DNA from: Parvibaculum sp.
Lineage (GTDB): Bacteria; Pseudomonadota; Alphaproteobacteria; Parvibaculales; Parvibaculaceae
NCBI GenBank assembly: GCA_030649335.1
Contig: JAUSLL010000016.1
Location: forward strand, 1-34,341
Length of the DNA: 34,341 nt
Reading direction: 5' to 3'
Under the pieces are notes generated by a model that saw nothing but the letters and a program-made list of their open reading frames with translations, made no database searches and was not told the origin of the DNA. Numbering within the stretch: position 1 is the first letter of the stretch; each line of letters starts with the position of its first letter. Shown here in pieces: positions 8,105 through 15,818 of this stretch. The position numbers were made by a program, and so were the translations under genes.

Positions 8105-9448
8105 TTAAACCTTGGTCTTGAGGTAATTCTCGAGCCAATGGATGTTGTATTCGCCGTTGATGAAATCGGGCTCGTTGACGAGGTCCTGAAACAGCGGGAT
8201 CGTCGTCTTGATGCCGTCGATGACAAATTCATTCAGCGTGCGGCGCAGGCGCATCAGGCACTCGTTGCGATTGCGCCCGTGCACGACGAGCTTGCCGATC
8301 AGGCTGTCGTAATAGGGCGGAATGCGGTAGCCCGAATAAGCAGCACTATCGACGCGCACACCAAGACCACCCGGTGTGTGGAAATCTTTGATCGTGCCGG
8401 GCGATGGCGTGAAGGTGCGTGGATCTTCCGCATTGATGCGGCATTCGATGGCGTGGCCCGAGAAGGTCACGTCTTCCTGACGGAAGCTCATCTCCAGCCC
8501 CGCCGCGATGCGGATCTGTTCGCGCACAATGTCGATGCCCGTGACAGCTTCCGTGATCGGATGCTCGACCTGCAAACGTGTGTTCATTTCGATGAAATAG
8601 AACTCACCGTTTTCATAAAGAAACTCAATCGTGCCGACGCCGAGATAGCCGAGCTTGCCGATAGCATCACGGACGATCTTGCCGATCTTTTCGCGCTGTA
8701 AATCATTGAGGGCAGGCGACGGGCTTTCTTCCAGCATCTTCTGGTGGCGGCGCTGCAACGAGCAATCGCGTTCACCCAGATGCGCCACATTGCCATGTGC
8801 GTCGGCAATGATCTGCAATTCGATGTGACGCGGTGTGCCGAGATATTTTTCCATGTAGAGCGCATCGTCGCCGAAAGCCGCTTTGGCTTCCGCGCGCGCG
8901 GTCGAAAGCGCGCCCGACATTTCTTCGCGCGAATTGGCAACCTTCATGCCGCGACCGCCGCCGCCGGCAGCAGCCTTGACGAGAACGGGATAGCCCGTTT
9001 CTTCGGCGACCTTATAGGCTTCTTCGTCGGTCGTGACCGCGCCGTCGGAGCCGGGCACACAAGGAATACCGAGCGAACGCGCTGTGACTTTGGCCTGAAT
9101 TTTATCGCCCATCAGGCGGATATGATCGCCCGAAGGTCCGATGAACGTTATGCCATGCGCTTTCAGAATATCGGCAAAGCGCGCATTCTCCGACAGGAAG
9201 CCGTAACCGGGATGCACAGCATCCGCGCCGGTGATTTCGCAGGCCGAAATGATCGCCGGAATGTTGAGATAGCTTTCGCTGGCGGGCGCAGGCCCGATGC
9301 AAACGCTTTCATTGGCGAGGCGCACATGCATGGCATCCGCGTCGGCCGTGGAATGCACGGCAACCGTCTTGATGCCCATTTCGCGGCACGCACGATGGAT
9401 GCGCAGCGCGATTTCGCCTCGGTTTGCGATGAGTACTTTTTCGAACAT
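8105..9448 (-). CDS. accC: Acetyl-CoA carboxylase, biotin carboxylase subunit
   Basis: Carboxylates the biotin on AccB using ATP and bicarbonate, the first half-reaction of malonyl-CoA synthesis for fatty acids. The 447 residues match E. coli AccC (449). The order is a biotin carboxylase N-terminal domain starting MFEKVLIANRGEIALRIHRA, then an ATP-grasp domain with the glycine-rich loop KAAAGGGGRGMK. Next come the catalytic region EMNTRLQVEHPITE and the C-terminal domain with HAIECRINAEDP. I chose the ATG at 9448, the conserved start. The frame stays open further upstream, but that would overlap accB. Only ten bases separate it from the accB stop, so the two are co-transcribed. Confidence 0.97.
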   Translation of the reverse strand: MFEKVLIANRGEIALRIHRACREMGIKTVAVHSTADADAMHVRLANESVCIGPAPASESYLNIPAIISACEITGADAVHPGYGFLSENARFADILKAHGITFIGPSGDHIRLMGDKIQAKVTARSLGIPCVPGSDGAVTTDEEAYKVAEETGYPVLVKAAAGGGGRGMKVANSREEMSGALSTARAEAKAAFGDDALYMEKYLGTPRHIELQIIADAHGNVAHLGERDCSLQRRHQKMLEESPSPALNDLQREKIGKIVRDAIGKLGYLGVGTIEFLYENGEFYFIEMNTRLQVEHPITEAVTGIDIVREQIRIAAGLEMSFRQEDVTFSGHAIECRINAEDPRTFTPSPGTIKDFHTPGGLGVRVDSAAYSGYRIPPYYDSLIGKLVVHGRNRNECLMRLRRTLNEFVIDGIKTTIPLFQDLVNEPDFINGEYNIHWLENYLKTKV

Positions 9449-9458
9449 GGCCTCAGGC

Positions 9459-9905
9459 CTATTCGACGATGATGAGGGGTTCGCCGAATTCGACCGGATG
9501 GCCGTCTTCAACGAGAATCTTCACCACCGTGCCCGCCTTCGTCGCGGGAATATGATTCATGGTCTTCATCGCTTCGATGATGAGCACGGTCTGACCGACG
9601 CTGACCTTGGAGCCGACGGTGACGAAAGGTGCCGCACCCGGTTCAGCCGAAAGATAAGTCGTGCCGACCATCGGCGATGTGAGCGCGCCGGGATGGGCTG
9701 CATCGCTCACCACCGGTGCAGCGGCAGGCGCTGCGGCTGCGGCGGCTTGGGCGGGCGCACTCACGGAGACAAAGCTGCCGCCGATCTGCCGTGCGACGCG
9801 CAAGCGCACCTGTTCGGTTTCAACTTCGATTTCGCTGAGGTCGGTCTCTTTAAGGAGAGCCGCGAGTTGCCGGATCAAGTCCTGGTCTACGCCTGATTTG
9901 CTCAT
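9459..9905 (-). CDS. accB: Acetyl-CoA carboxylase, biotin carboxyl carrier protein
   Basis: Carries carboxybiotin between biotin carboxylase and carboxyltransferase. The biotin-bearing Lys is K114 in the invariant EAMKTMN. The N-terminal part (GVDQDLIRQLAALLKETDLSEIEVE) is the usual AccB helix region. It is joined to the biotinyl domain (about residues 74-148) by an Ala/Pro-rich swinging linker at about 50-66. I chose the ATG at 9905 because this is where other AccB proteins begin. An in-frame TTG at 9971 has a better AGGA nine bases before it and would add 22 Ser/Lys/Thr-rich residues, so the start is open to question. It lies between aroQ and accC on the same strand. Confidence 0.94.
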   Translation of the reverse strand: MSKSGVDQDLIRQLAALLKETDLSEIEVETEQVRLRVARQIGGSFVSVSAPAQAAAAAAPAAAPVVSDAAHPGALTSPMVGTTYLSAEPGAAPFVTVGSKVSVGQTVLIIEAMKTMNHIPATKAGTVVKILVEDGHPVEFGEPLIIVE

Positions 9906-9987
9906 CTCGCTTGCTTTAGTCCCTGGTTTAGAGCTGTCGGATTTAGCTGTCGGTTTGCGGGTTGAGGACAATGTCTCAATTCCTGTT

Positions 9988-10512
9988 CTATTTGGATAAG
10001 TCGGCGAGGATCGCGTCGAGGGCCAGCGTGTAGCCTTTCACACCTAGGCCACAGATGACGCCCGTGACGACCGACGACACATAGGAGTAATGACGGAATT
10101 CTTCGCGCTTGTGCACATTGGAGATGTGCACTTCGACGACCGGAATGTCGAGCATCGCCAGCGCATCATGGATGGCGATGGATGTATGCGCATAGGCCGC
10201 CGGATTGATGATGAGACCGGAGGCCATCGAGCGGGCTTCCTGAATCCATGTGACCAGTTCGCCTTCGTGATTGCTCTGCAGGCACAGCACATTGACGCCG
10301 CGCGCTTTAGCGGCGGTGGCCACGAGCTTCTCGATGCCCGCGAGCGTCGTGTTGCCATAGATTTCCGGTTCGCGCAGGCCGAGCAAATTGAGGTTCGGGC
10401 CGTTCAGCACATAGACGGGCTTCGTCACAGCTTTCGACGTTTTGGCGGACTTGCTTGCCTTGACGGTGGCGAGCTTGATCACCTTGGAAGTTGAAACCGC
10501 TTTTCTGGCCAT
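9988..10512 (-). CDS. aroQ: 3-dehydroquinate dehydratase, type II
   Basis: Converts 3-dehydroquinate to 3-dehydroshikimate in the shikimate pathway; a cytoplasmic dodecamer in this family. Catalytic elements are clear: [17 protein letters not shown] (Arg and the catalytic Tyr), [18 protein letters not shown] (Asn and catalytic His region), and [18 protein letters not shown]. The family is usually about 145-150 residues. Here about 30 extra residues rich in Lys, Ser, Thr and Ala come before the core. The start is uncertain: an ATG at 10512 has GAGG only two bases away, and an ATG at 10542 (ten residues longer) has no visible ribosome site. It begins the aroQ-accB-accC transcription unit, a common alphaproteobacterial arrangement. 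Confidence 0.94.
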   Translation of the reverse strand: MARKAVSTSKVIKLATVKASKSAKTSKAVTKPVYVLNGPNLNLLGLREPEIYGNTTLAGIEKLVATAAKARGVNVLCLQSNHEGELVTWIQEARSMASGLIINPAAYAHTSIAIHDALAMLDIPVVEVHISNVHKREEFRHYSYVSSVVTGVICGLGVKGYTLALDAILADLSK

Positions 10513-10786
10513 TTCCTCGTCGAAATCCTGTACGCGCCGCATCGTGCTGGCTTATGGAACACGCCCCGATTCGAGGCGGTCCAGTTATACGCAAGTCGCC
10601 CCAGCCGCGAAAGGCCTTAACAACCGCGCAATCAGCCCCATTTAAGTGTGTAGCAGCACCCGGATGGCAACTTGGTGAAGATGATGCGGGCTATCGCTTG
10701 AATTGAGAGGGTTCCTCACCCATTATCCCGCCAAGATGGGCCATTTTTTGGACCTCAAAACGAGCAGTTTCCCCAGCGGTATCCCC

Positions 10787-10987
10787 ATGCAACTCACAGT
10801 CAACGGCGAGCGCCACGACGTTTCCGGTCCGATCAGCCTTTTGGGCCTGATCGAACATTTCGGTCTTGAGCCGCGCAAGGTAGCCATCGAGCGCAATCTC
10901 GAAATTGTGCCGCGCTCGACCTATGGTCAGACGCAACTGGGCGAGGGCGACCGCTTGGAGATTGTGCATTTTGTTGGCGGCGGCTAG
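10787..10987 (+). CDS. thiS: Sulfur carrier protein ThiS
   Basis: A small ubiquitin-fold protein that carries sulfur as a C-terminal thiocarboxylate to ThiG for making the thiazole part of thiamine. The 66 residues begin MQLTVNGE and end with the GGG tail (EIVHFVGGG) that is adenylated and thiolated. The longer open frame to 10703 adds residues unlike ThiS. The ATG at 10787 has only a weak ribosome site. thiG follows 83 bases downstream, after a small tandem repeat that has copied the 3' end of this gene. No TPP riboswitch was recognised upstream, and thiC, thiE, thiO and thiD are absent from the window. Confidence 0.92.
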   Translation: MQLTVNGERHDVSGPISLLGLIEHFGLEPRKVAIERNLEIVPRSTYGQTQLGEGDRLEIVHFVGGG

Positions 10988-11045
10988 TGCGCCGCGGGTT
11001 GTCGGCGGTGGTTAATGCGCCGCGGGTTGTTGACGGCGGCTAGCG
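10976..11045 (+). repeat. 28-bp tandem repeat spanning the thiS stop and the thiS-thiG gap
   Basis: TGCGCCGCGGGTTGT occurs exactly at 10988-11002 and 11016-11030, a period of 28. The 12 bases before each copy are related (GGCGGCGGCTAG at 10976, GGCGGTGGTTAA at 11004), and a third partial copy, GACGGCGGCTAG, starts at 11032. The first unit includes the Gly-Gly-Gly-stop codons of thiS, so about two and a half copies of the gene end are present. Confidence 0.8.
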
Positions 11046-11070
11046 CCCTAATCGGGCAGAGGAGTTGAAA

Positions 11071-11886
11071 TTGGTTGAGACGGCGAAAGTCGGTAGTGGT
11101 TTGGCGGGTGGCACGGCAGACGATCAGTTCATGATCGCAGGCAAGACCTATCGCTCGCGCCTGATTGTCGGCACCGGCAAATATAAAGACCTCGCGGAAA
11201 ACGCCGCCGCCGTGGAAGCGGCAGGCGCGGAAATCGTGACGGTCGCCGTGCGCCGCGTCAACGTGACAAACCCCAAGGAGCCGATGCTCGTCGATTTCAT
11301 CGATCCCAAGAAAGTCATGTATCTGCCGAACACGGCAGGCTGCTACACGGCTGATGATGCGCTGCGCACGTTGCGCCTTGCGCGTGAAGCAGGCGGCTGG
11401 AAACTGGTGAAGCTGGAAGTGTTGGGCGACCAGAAAACGCTCTACCCCGACATGATCGAAACGCTCAAAGCCGCCGAAGTTCTGCTCAAAGAGGGCTTCG
11501 ACGTGATGGTCTATTGCAGCGATGATCCGATCATGGCCAAGCGTCTCGAAGACATGGGCTGCTGTGCAATCATGCCGCTTGCCGCCCCCATCGGTTCGGG
11601 CCTCGGCATCCAGAACCCGATCAACATCCGCCTCATCATCGAGCAATCAAAAGTGCCGGTGCTGGTCGATGCCGGTGTCGGCACAGCGTCGGACGCCGCC
11701 ATTGCGATGGAACTCGGTTGCGATGGCGTGTTGATGAACACAGCAATTGCCGAAGCCAAGCATCCGCTGGTGATGGCGCGTGCGATGAAGCTCGCGGTCG
11801 AGGCGGGGCGTCTTGCCTATCTCGCAGGACGCATGCAGAAGCGTAAATACGCCGATCCATCGTCACCGCTGGCAGGACTTATCTAG
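11071..11886 (+). CDS. thiG: Thiazole synthase ThiG
   Basis: Forms the thiazole phosphate of thiamine from deoxyxylulose phosphate, dehydroglycine and ThiS thiocarboxylate. It is a TIM barrel with a Schiff-base Lys, here K114 in LVKLEVLGD. Other family marks are [53 protein letters not shown] and [17 protein letters not shown] chose a TTG start at 11071, six bases after GAGGAG. A TTG at 11065 touches the ribosome site directly. The first ATG is at 11131, after about 20 residues, near the conserved core ([10 protein letters not shown]). Ordinary ThiG proteins are about 255-265 residues and this is 271. The stop shares the bases CTAG with the stop of the convergent DsbA-like gene. Confidence 0.94.
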   Translation: MVETAKVGSGLAGGTADDQFMIAGKTYRSRLIVGTGKYKDLAENAAAVEAAGAEIVTVAVRRVNVTNPKEPMLVDFIDPKKVMYLPNTAGCYTADDALRTLRLAREAGGWKLVKLEVLGDQKTLYPDMIETLKAAEVLLKEGFDVMVYCSDDPIMAKRLEDMGCCAIMPLAAPIGSGLGIQNPINIRLIIEQSKVPVLVDAGVGTASDAAIAMELGCDGVLMNTAIAEAKHPLVMARAMKLAVEAGRLAYLAGRMQKRKYADPSSPLAGLI

Positions 11887-12650
11887 CTCTTAGCGGCGCG
11901 GGCGTCTTTGATTGCCAGTTTCAGATCTTCGGCGCTCAGCGCACCGGGATGCAGTGCATCGCCGATCACAAACGACGGCGTACCGCTGATCTTCAGCGCT
12001 TGAGCAAGCGCTTCATTGCGTTCAATGGTCTTGGCAAATTTCGGGTCGGCCATGTCGCGGCGCAGGCGCGCAATGTCCAGGCCGACGCTTTTGGCGACCG
12101 CCATGACTTCGTCTTCGTCCAGCGAGCCCTTGTGCATGAAGAGGGCCTTATGCATCTCGAAATATTTGCCCTGCTTTTCCGCTGCCATGGTCGCATAGCT
12201 GGCGATGACCGATGACGGCCCAAGGATCGGGAATTCCTTCAACACGAGGCGAACGTTGCCATCGGCCTTGATCGTGTTCATCAGCGGCGCGAAGGCGCGT
12301 TTGCAATAGCCGCAGTTGTAATCGAAAAATTCGACGATAGTGACATCGCCCTTCGGATTGCCCATCACAAATGATGCCGGGTCATCGAAGATCGCCTTGC
12401 GATGCTTGGCCACCGCATTATTTTGCGCGCTTCTTTTGGCGGCTTCCTGACGGGCATCGAGCTCCGACATGACCTCGATCATAACTTCAGGATTTTGCAC
12501 CAGATAGTCGTGAACAATCTTCTCGATGGCTTTGGTCTCGGTCTTGCTGAATTCAGCAGCCATAACAGGTGCCGGGGCAACCAGCAGAGCAAGGGTCACA
12601 ACGCCGGCCGCTAAACGCGAGGCGATGGTCGAAACACGAAAATTAAACAC
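11883..12650 (-). CDS. DsbA-family thiol:disulfide oxidoreductase (exported)
   Basis: A periplasmic thioredoxin-fold protein that makes or rearranges disulfides. A signal peptide (about residues 1-31, cleavage near VMAA) is followed by a helical N-terminal region ([18 protein letters not shown]). The active site is FFDYNCGYC, with C113 and C116, and the cis-Pro loop is GTPSFVI. This build, with an extra N-terminal helix region before the thioredoxin fold, is the Com1/BdbD-like type common in alphaproteobacteria. The start is a GTG at 12650. AGAAAGA in the end of the preceding gene is the probable ribosome site, and only two bases separate the two genes, so they are translationally linked. Its stop codon overlaps that of thiG. 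Confidence 0.9.
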   Translation of the reverse strand: MFNFRVSTIASRLAAGVVTLALLVAPAPVMAAEFSKTETKAIEKIVHDYLVQNPEVMIEVMSELDARQEAAKRSAQNNAVAKHRKAIFDDPASFVMGNPKGDVTIVEFFDYNCGYCKRAFAPLMNTIKADGNVRLVLKEFPILGPSSVIASYATMAAEKQGKYFEMHKALFMHKGSLDEDEVMAVAKSVGLDIARLRRDMADPKFAKTIERNEALAQALKISGTPSFVIGDALHPGALSAEDLKLAIKDARAAKS

Positions 12651-12652
12651 GA

Positions 12653-14032
12653 CTAATGTCTTTCTGGCTTATTGGTAATGGCAATATCTTGTGCCCGCAG
12701 CCATTCCGGCGAACCGGATTTGAGCAATGATTGAGCTTTGAGCGCATGGCCGAATGCATCGGGCTGCGAGCCTACGGATTCGTAATATTCTGCGGTGGAC
12801 AGTTCTGCCATGCCGATTTGATTCATGCGGCCATAGGCGATCGACAGCTGATAATAGGCAAAGGGATTGTTCTTATCGCGGCTGATAGATTTTTTCAGCA
12901 GCGCGAGTGCTTCCGCCTCATACGCTTTTTTCTCGGCCGAGAGCAGCGATCGCCCGAGTGCCAAATCGAATTGCGGTTCATTGGGGTCGAGAGCCAGCGC
13001 TTTACGATAGCTCGGGATCGACTCCGCAACCTTGCCGCCTTCAAATTCGATCTGGCCTTTCAATTCCCATATATAGGGATTATTCGGCATTTTGGTGAGC
13101 AGCGGGGCAAGCTCCGCCAGTGCCTTCTCGTCGGCGCCATCCTTGTGATAGGCGACAGTGCGCGCGTAATGCGCATAGTCGCTCTGGTCGCTCAACGGAT
13201 AGCGGCGCAGCGTCACGGCGCTATCATCGACATAGCCAAAGAGCTTGGCCTGCACCATTTTCATTTCATGGATGCGTTCAGGTGAGTCCGGCGTGTCGTA
13301 ATAGGGTGAGGCCTTAACGCGTTCTTCCAGTGAAGCAAGACGGTCTTCGGAAATCGGATGGCTGCGAACGAACGGGTCCTGCGACTGCGTGCTCAGTGCT
13401 TCCTGATCGCGGAATTTTTCAAACAGCATCAGCATGCCTTTGCCGGACTGATGCGACCGCTGCAAATAAGTTGCGCCCGCTTGGTCGGCGCTGCCTTCCT
13501 GCTGGCGGCTGTAGGACAGGATAGAGCGCTCAGCGACCTGCATCCCGCCCGCGAGGATCGCCATGCCTGCGTCGCCCGCACCGGCGGCAATCGCGGCCAC
13601 ACCGGCGATCATCGACGCATAATAGGGGATGGCGGCTTTGCCCATGGCCTCAGCTGAGCGCGAACGGTGAGCACCCGCCATATGGCCTGTTTCATGGGCG
13701 ATAACGCCGATGACTTCCATCGGGGCGTCTGCCTGCGTGATAAGGCCGGTGTTATAAAACGCATCCTGTCCGCTGATGACGAAGGCGTTGATGTTCGGGT
13801 CCATGACGAGATGGATGGTGATCGCCGAAGGCGTCATTCCGGCGGCCTGCCAGATGGGCAGCGAATAGTCACGGAGCATGCGTTCTGTTTCGGCGTCGCG
13901 CACAAGGGTGATGCCGTTGGCATTGGCGATGCTTGCGGGGAGGGCAAGGAGCGCCAGCATGGCAAATGCGCCTGCACGGGCGATTGCAGTACCGCAAGAG
14001 CTGCGCATCAACTTTGGCTTCGACAAAAACAT
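12653..14032 (-). CDS. M48-family metalloprotease with TPR repeats (BepA/YfgC-like)
   Basis: An exported zinc protease likely to act on outer-membrane or periplasmic proteins, as BepA does in E. coli. A signal peptide (hydrophobic AFAMLALLALPASI, cleavage near ANA) precedes the peptidase domain. That domain has the zinc motif HETGH at residues 113-117 and the third ligand E179 in SRQQEGSADQAG. After about residue 260 come helical repeats of TPR type (for example NPYIWELKGQIEFEGGKVAE and ALALDPNEPQFDLALGRSLL). The ATG at 14032 was chosen because AAGGGAG lies about six bases upstream; the frame stays open to 14059 without a ribosome site. It is followed after two bases by the DsbA-like gene, suggesting a joint role in envelope protein quality control. 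Confidence 0.92.
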   Translation of the reverse strand: MFLSKPKLMRSSCGTAIARAGAFAMLALLALPASIANANGITLVRDAETERMLRDYSLPIWQAAGMTPSAITIHLVMDPNINAFVISGQDAFYNTGLITQADAPMEVIGVIAHETGHMAGAHRSRSAEAMGKAAIPYYASMIAGVAAIAAGAGDAGMAILAGGMQVAERSILSYSRQQEGSADQAGATYLQRSHQSGKGMLMLFEKFRDQEALSTQSQDPFVRSHPISEDRLASLEERVKASPYYDTPDSPERIHEMKMVQAKLFGYVDDSAVTLRRYPLSDQSDYAHYARTVAYHKDGADEKALAELAPLLTKMPNNPYIWELKGQIEFEGGKVAESIPSYRKALALDPNEPQFDLALGRSLLSAEKKAYEAEALALLKKSISRDKNNPFAYYQLSIAYGRMNQIGMAELSTAEYYESVGSQPDAFGHALKAQSLLKSGSPEWLRAQDIAITNKPERH

Positions 14033-14423
14033 ACTCACTCCCTTGGCCCAGCCTGCCACTATTATGAACTGGAATTCGGCTCGAATTGCCGAAACAAACA
14101 GAAATCGCCCAAATCAGACCGCCGAAGTCACCGGCGACCGATTTTCGGGCGCGGCCCGCCACCGATAGACCGGCAAACCGTATGGTCGGGCGCCTCGCAC
14201 GTCAATCAAACCTCTGTCATATTGCACCCCGCTTCTACGATCGGGCAGCCTGATTCCGGCGCAACCCGACGAAGCGGCCGCATCACGGTCGGAATCGCCT
14301 GACATGCCGATTATAGTAAACGCTGAATCGAGGCCGAATTGTGATTTGGGCATCAGCGCGACGAGCGGGCGGACAGAGTAAACAAGGCAAATGCCCTCGG
14401 GCACGAGTGTGGGAGAAGTGATT
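14033..14423. other. Divergent promoter region between M48 protease and GGT-like genes
   Basis: These 391 bases separate two genes pointing away from each other. Open frames in it are short and do not resemble known proteins. I see no tRNA, strong hairpin with T run, or clear operator. The last 16 bases hold GGGAGAAG, the ribosome site of the downstream gene. Confidence 0.5.
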
Positions 14424-15806
14424 TTGCGAAACAGCGTGTGGACATCAATCGGTGCTTCGGTGCTTTTGGCCTCGGGCCTGTCTCTGGCGGCCTGCGCGGA
14501 CAAAGGCTCCAGCTCACCGCTTGGCGCAACATCCGGCGGCAGCAGCCTCGAAACCAAGACCCAGCGCGATAGTATCGGTGCAAAGAAACTGGCCAGACAG
14601 CCCGGCGGCTCATTTGCCGGTGCGGTCGTCGCTGACGAGCCAACGGCAGCACTTGCTGCGCGCGCTGTACTGGAGCGCGGAGGCAACGCCGCCGATGCGG
14701 CAACCGCACTTTATTTTGCATTGTCGGTGACTTATCCCGCCGCAGCGGGTCTCGGCGGCGGTGGCATTTGCCTCGCGCGCGAAGGCGGCAAACCGGAAGT
14801 GACATCCATCGCGTTTCTGCCCGGTGCAGCCGCCGCAGGTGGCTCGGTCGCCGTGCCTGCGAACGTGCGCGGCATCGCGCTGATGCAGGCCAAATTCGGC
14901 ACGGCCGCTTGGGCGACATTGGTGTCGCCCGCCGAACGCTTGGCGGCCACCGGCTATCAGGTGTCGCGCGCCAGCGCTGCACAGCTTGCCGATCAATCCG
15001 CAAAAATCGGCAGTGCGGGTGACATGGCCCGTGTCTTTGGCCGCAATGGCACGGCCTTTCAGGAAGGCGATATCGTAACGCAGCCCGATCTCGCACATGT
15101 GCTCGGCCTTGTGCGTGCCCGTGGCGTCTCGGGTTTTTACAACGGTGAAGTGGCACACAAGCTCGTCGATCAATCCGCAACGCTGGGCGGGGCGCTCACC
15201 GCATCCGATCTGCAATCCTATCGACCTGTTGTTGCGCCCGCGAGCATGCAGGACACAGGCAACCTCAGCCTGCGTCTGGCTGCAACAGACAGCGCGGCGG
15301 GTGCCTATGCCAATGCGCTATGGCTCAAGCAACAGGATGGCGGCGACACAGCAGATGTGAATTACGGCTCGACATCATTTGTGACGGTCGATGGCTGGGG
15401 CGGGGCGGTTGCCTGCGCCCTGACGATGAACGGCGCTTTTGGCATCGGCCATGTAGCTGACGGCACCGGCATTGTTTACGCCGCGACGCCCGCATCACCG
15501 ATTGCCGCCAAAGCATCGACCTATCTCGTACCGATGATGGTCGTTCGCGATAAGGCGAGCGACGGGCTCTATGCCGCAGCCGCTGCCGCCGGTACGCCGA
15601 AAGGGGCGAAGGCGATTGTCGCAGCTGTTAGTGCTGCCCTGACGGGAGTTGAGGGCGCAGCGGAACAGGCATTGGCATCAAGCGGCGCAGACGCCCGCTC
15701 GCCCGCCAATGCGATCATCTGCGATGAAGGCCTGCCGCGCGGAACCTGCTCGCTCAACGTGAGCCCCCGTGGTGCGGGTGTTGGCTTCGGCGCGACGGCC
15801 CGATGA
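14424..15806 (+). CDS. Gamma-glutamyltransferase-like lipoprotein with altered active site
   Basis: A member of the GGT branch of Ntn hydrolases, which in active form self-cleave and transfer the gamma-glutamyl group of glutathione. The fold marks ERGGNAADAATALYFAL and GLGGGGICL are present. The lipobox LAAC at residues 21-24 makes C24 the lipidated residue. Several key positions differ from E. coli GGT. By my hand alignment the nucleophile Thr-391 is S316 (in GSTSFVTVD), the substrate-binding Arg-114 of FREMAP is L132 (in AFLPGA), and the Ser-Ser-Met oxyanion segment reads STYL. At 460 residues it is also about 120 shorter. I chose the TTG at 14424, seven bases after GGGAGAAG; the ATG at 14391 precedes that site and would spoil the signal peptide. 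The aminotransferase gene follows after 12 bases. Activity as a true GGT is doubtful. Confidence 0.85.
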   Translation: MRNSVWTSIGASVLLASGLSLAACADKGSSSPLGATSGGSSLETKTQRDSIGAKKLARQPGGSFAGAVVADEPTAALAARAVLERGGNAADAATALYFALSVTYPAAAGLGGGGICLAREGGKPEVTSIAFLPGAAAAGGSVAVPANVRGIALMQAKFGTAAWATLVSPAERLAATGYQVSRASAAQLADQSAKIGSAGDMARVFGRNGTAFQEGDIVTQPDLAHVLGLVRARGVSGFYNGEVAHKLVDQSATLGGALTASDLQSYRPVVAPASMQDTGNLSLRLAATDSAAGAYANALWLKQQDGGDTADVNYGSTSFVTVDGWGGAVACALTMNGAFGIGHVADGTGIVYAATPASPIAAKASTYLVPMMVVRDKASDGLYAAAAAAGTPKGAKAIVAAVSAALTGVEGAAEQALASSGADARSPANAIICDEGLPRGTCSLNVSPRGAGVGFGATAR

Positions 15807-15818
15807 CGGACATTTTCC

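Noticed and set aside
10543..10786. TPP riboswitch before thiS
   Set aside because: The conserved CTGAGA and ACCTGATC-type elements were not found.
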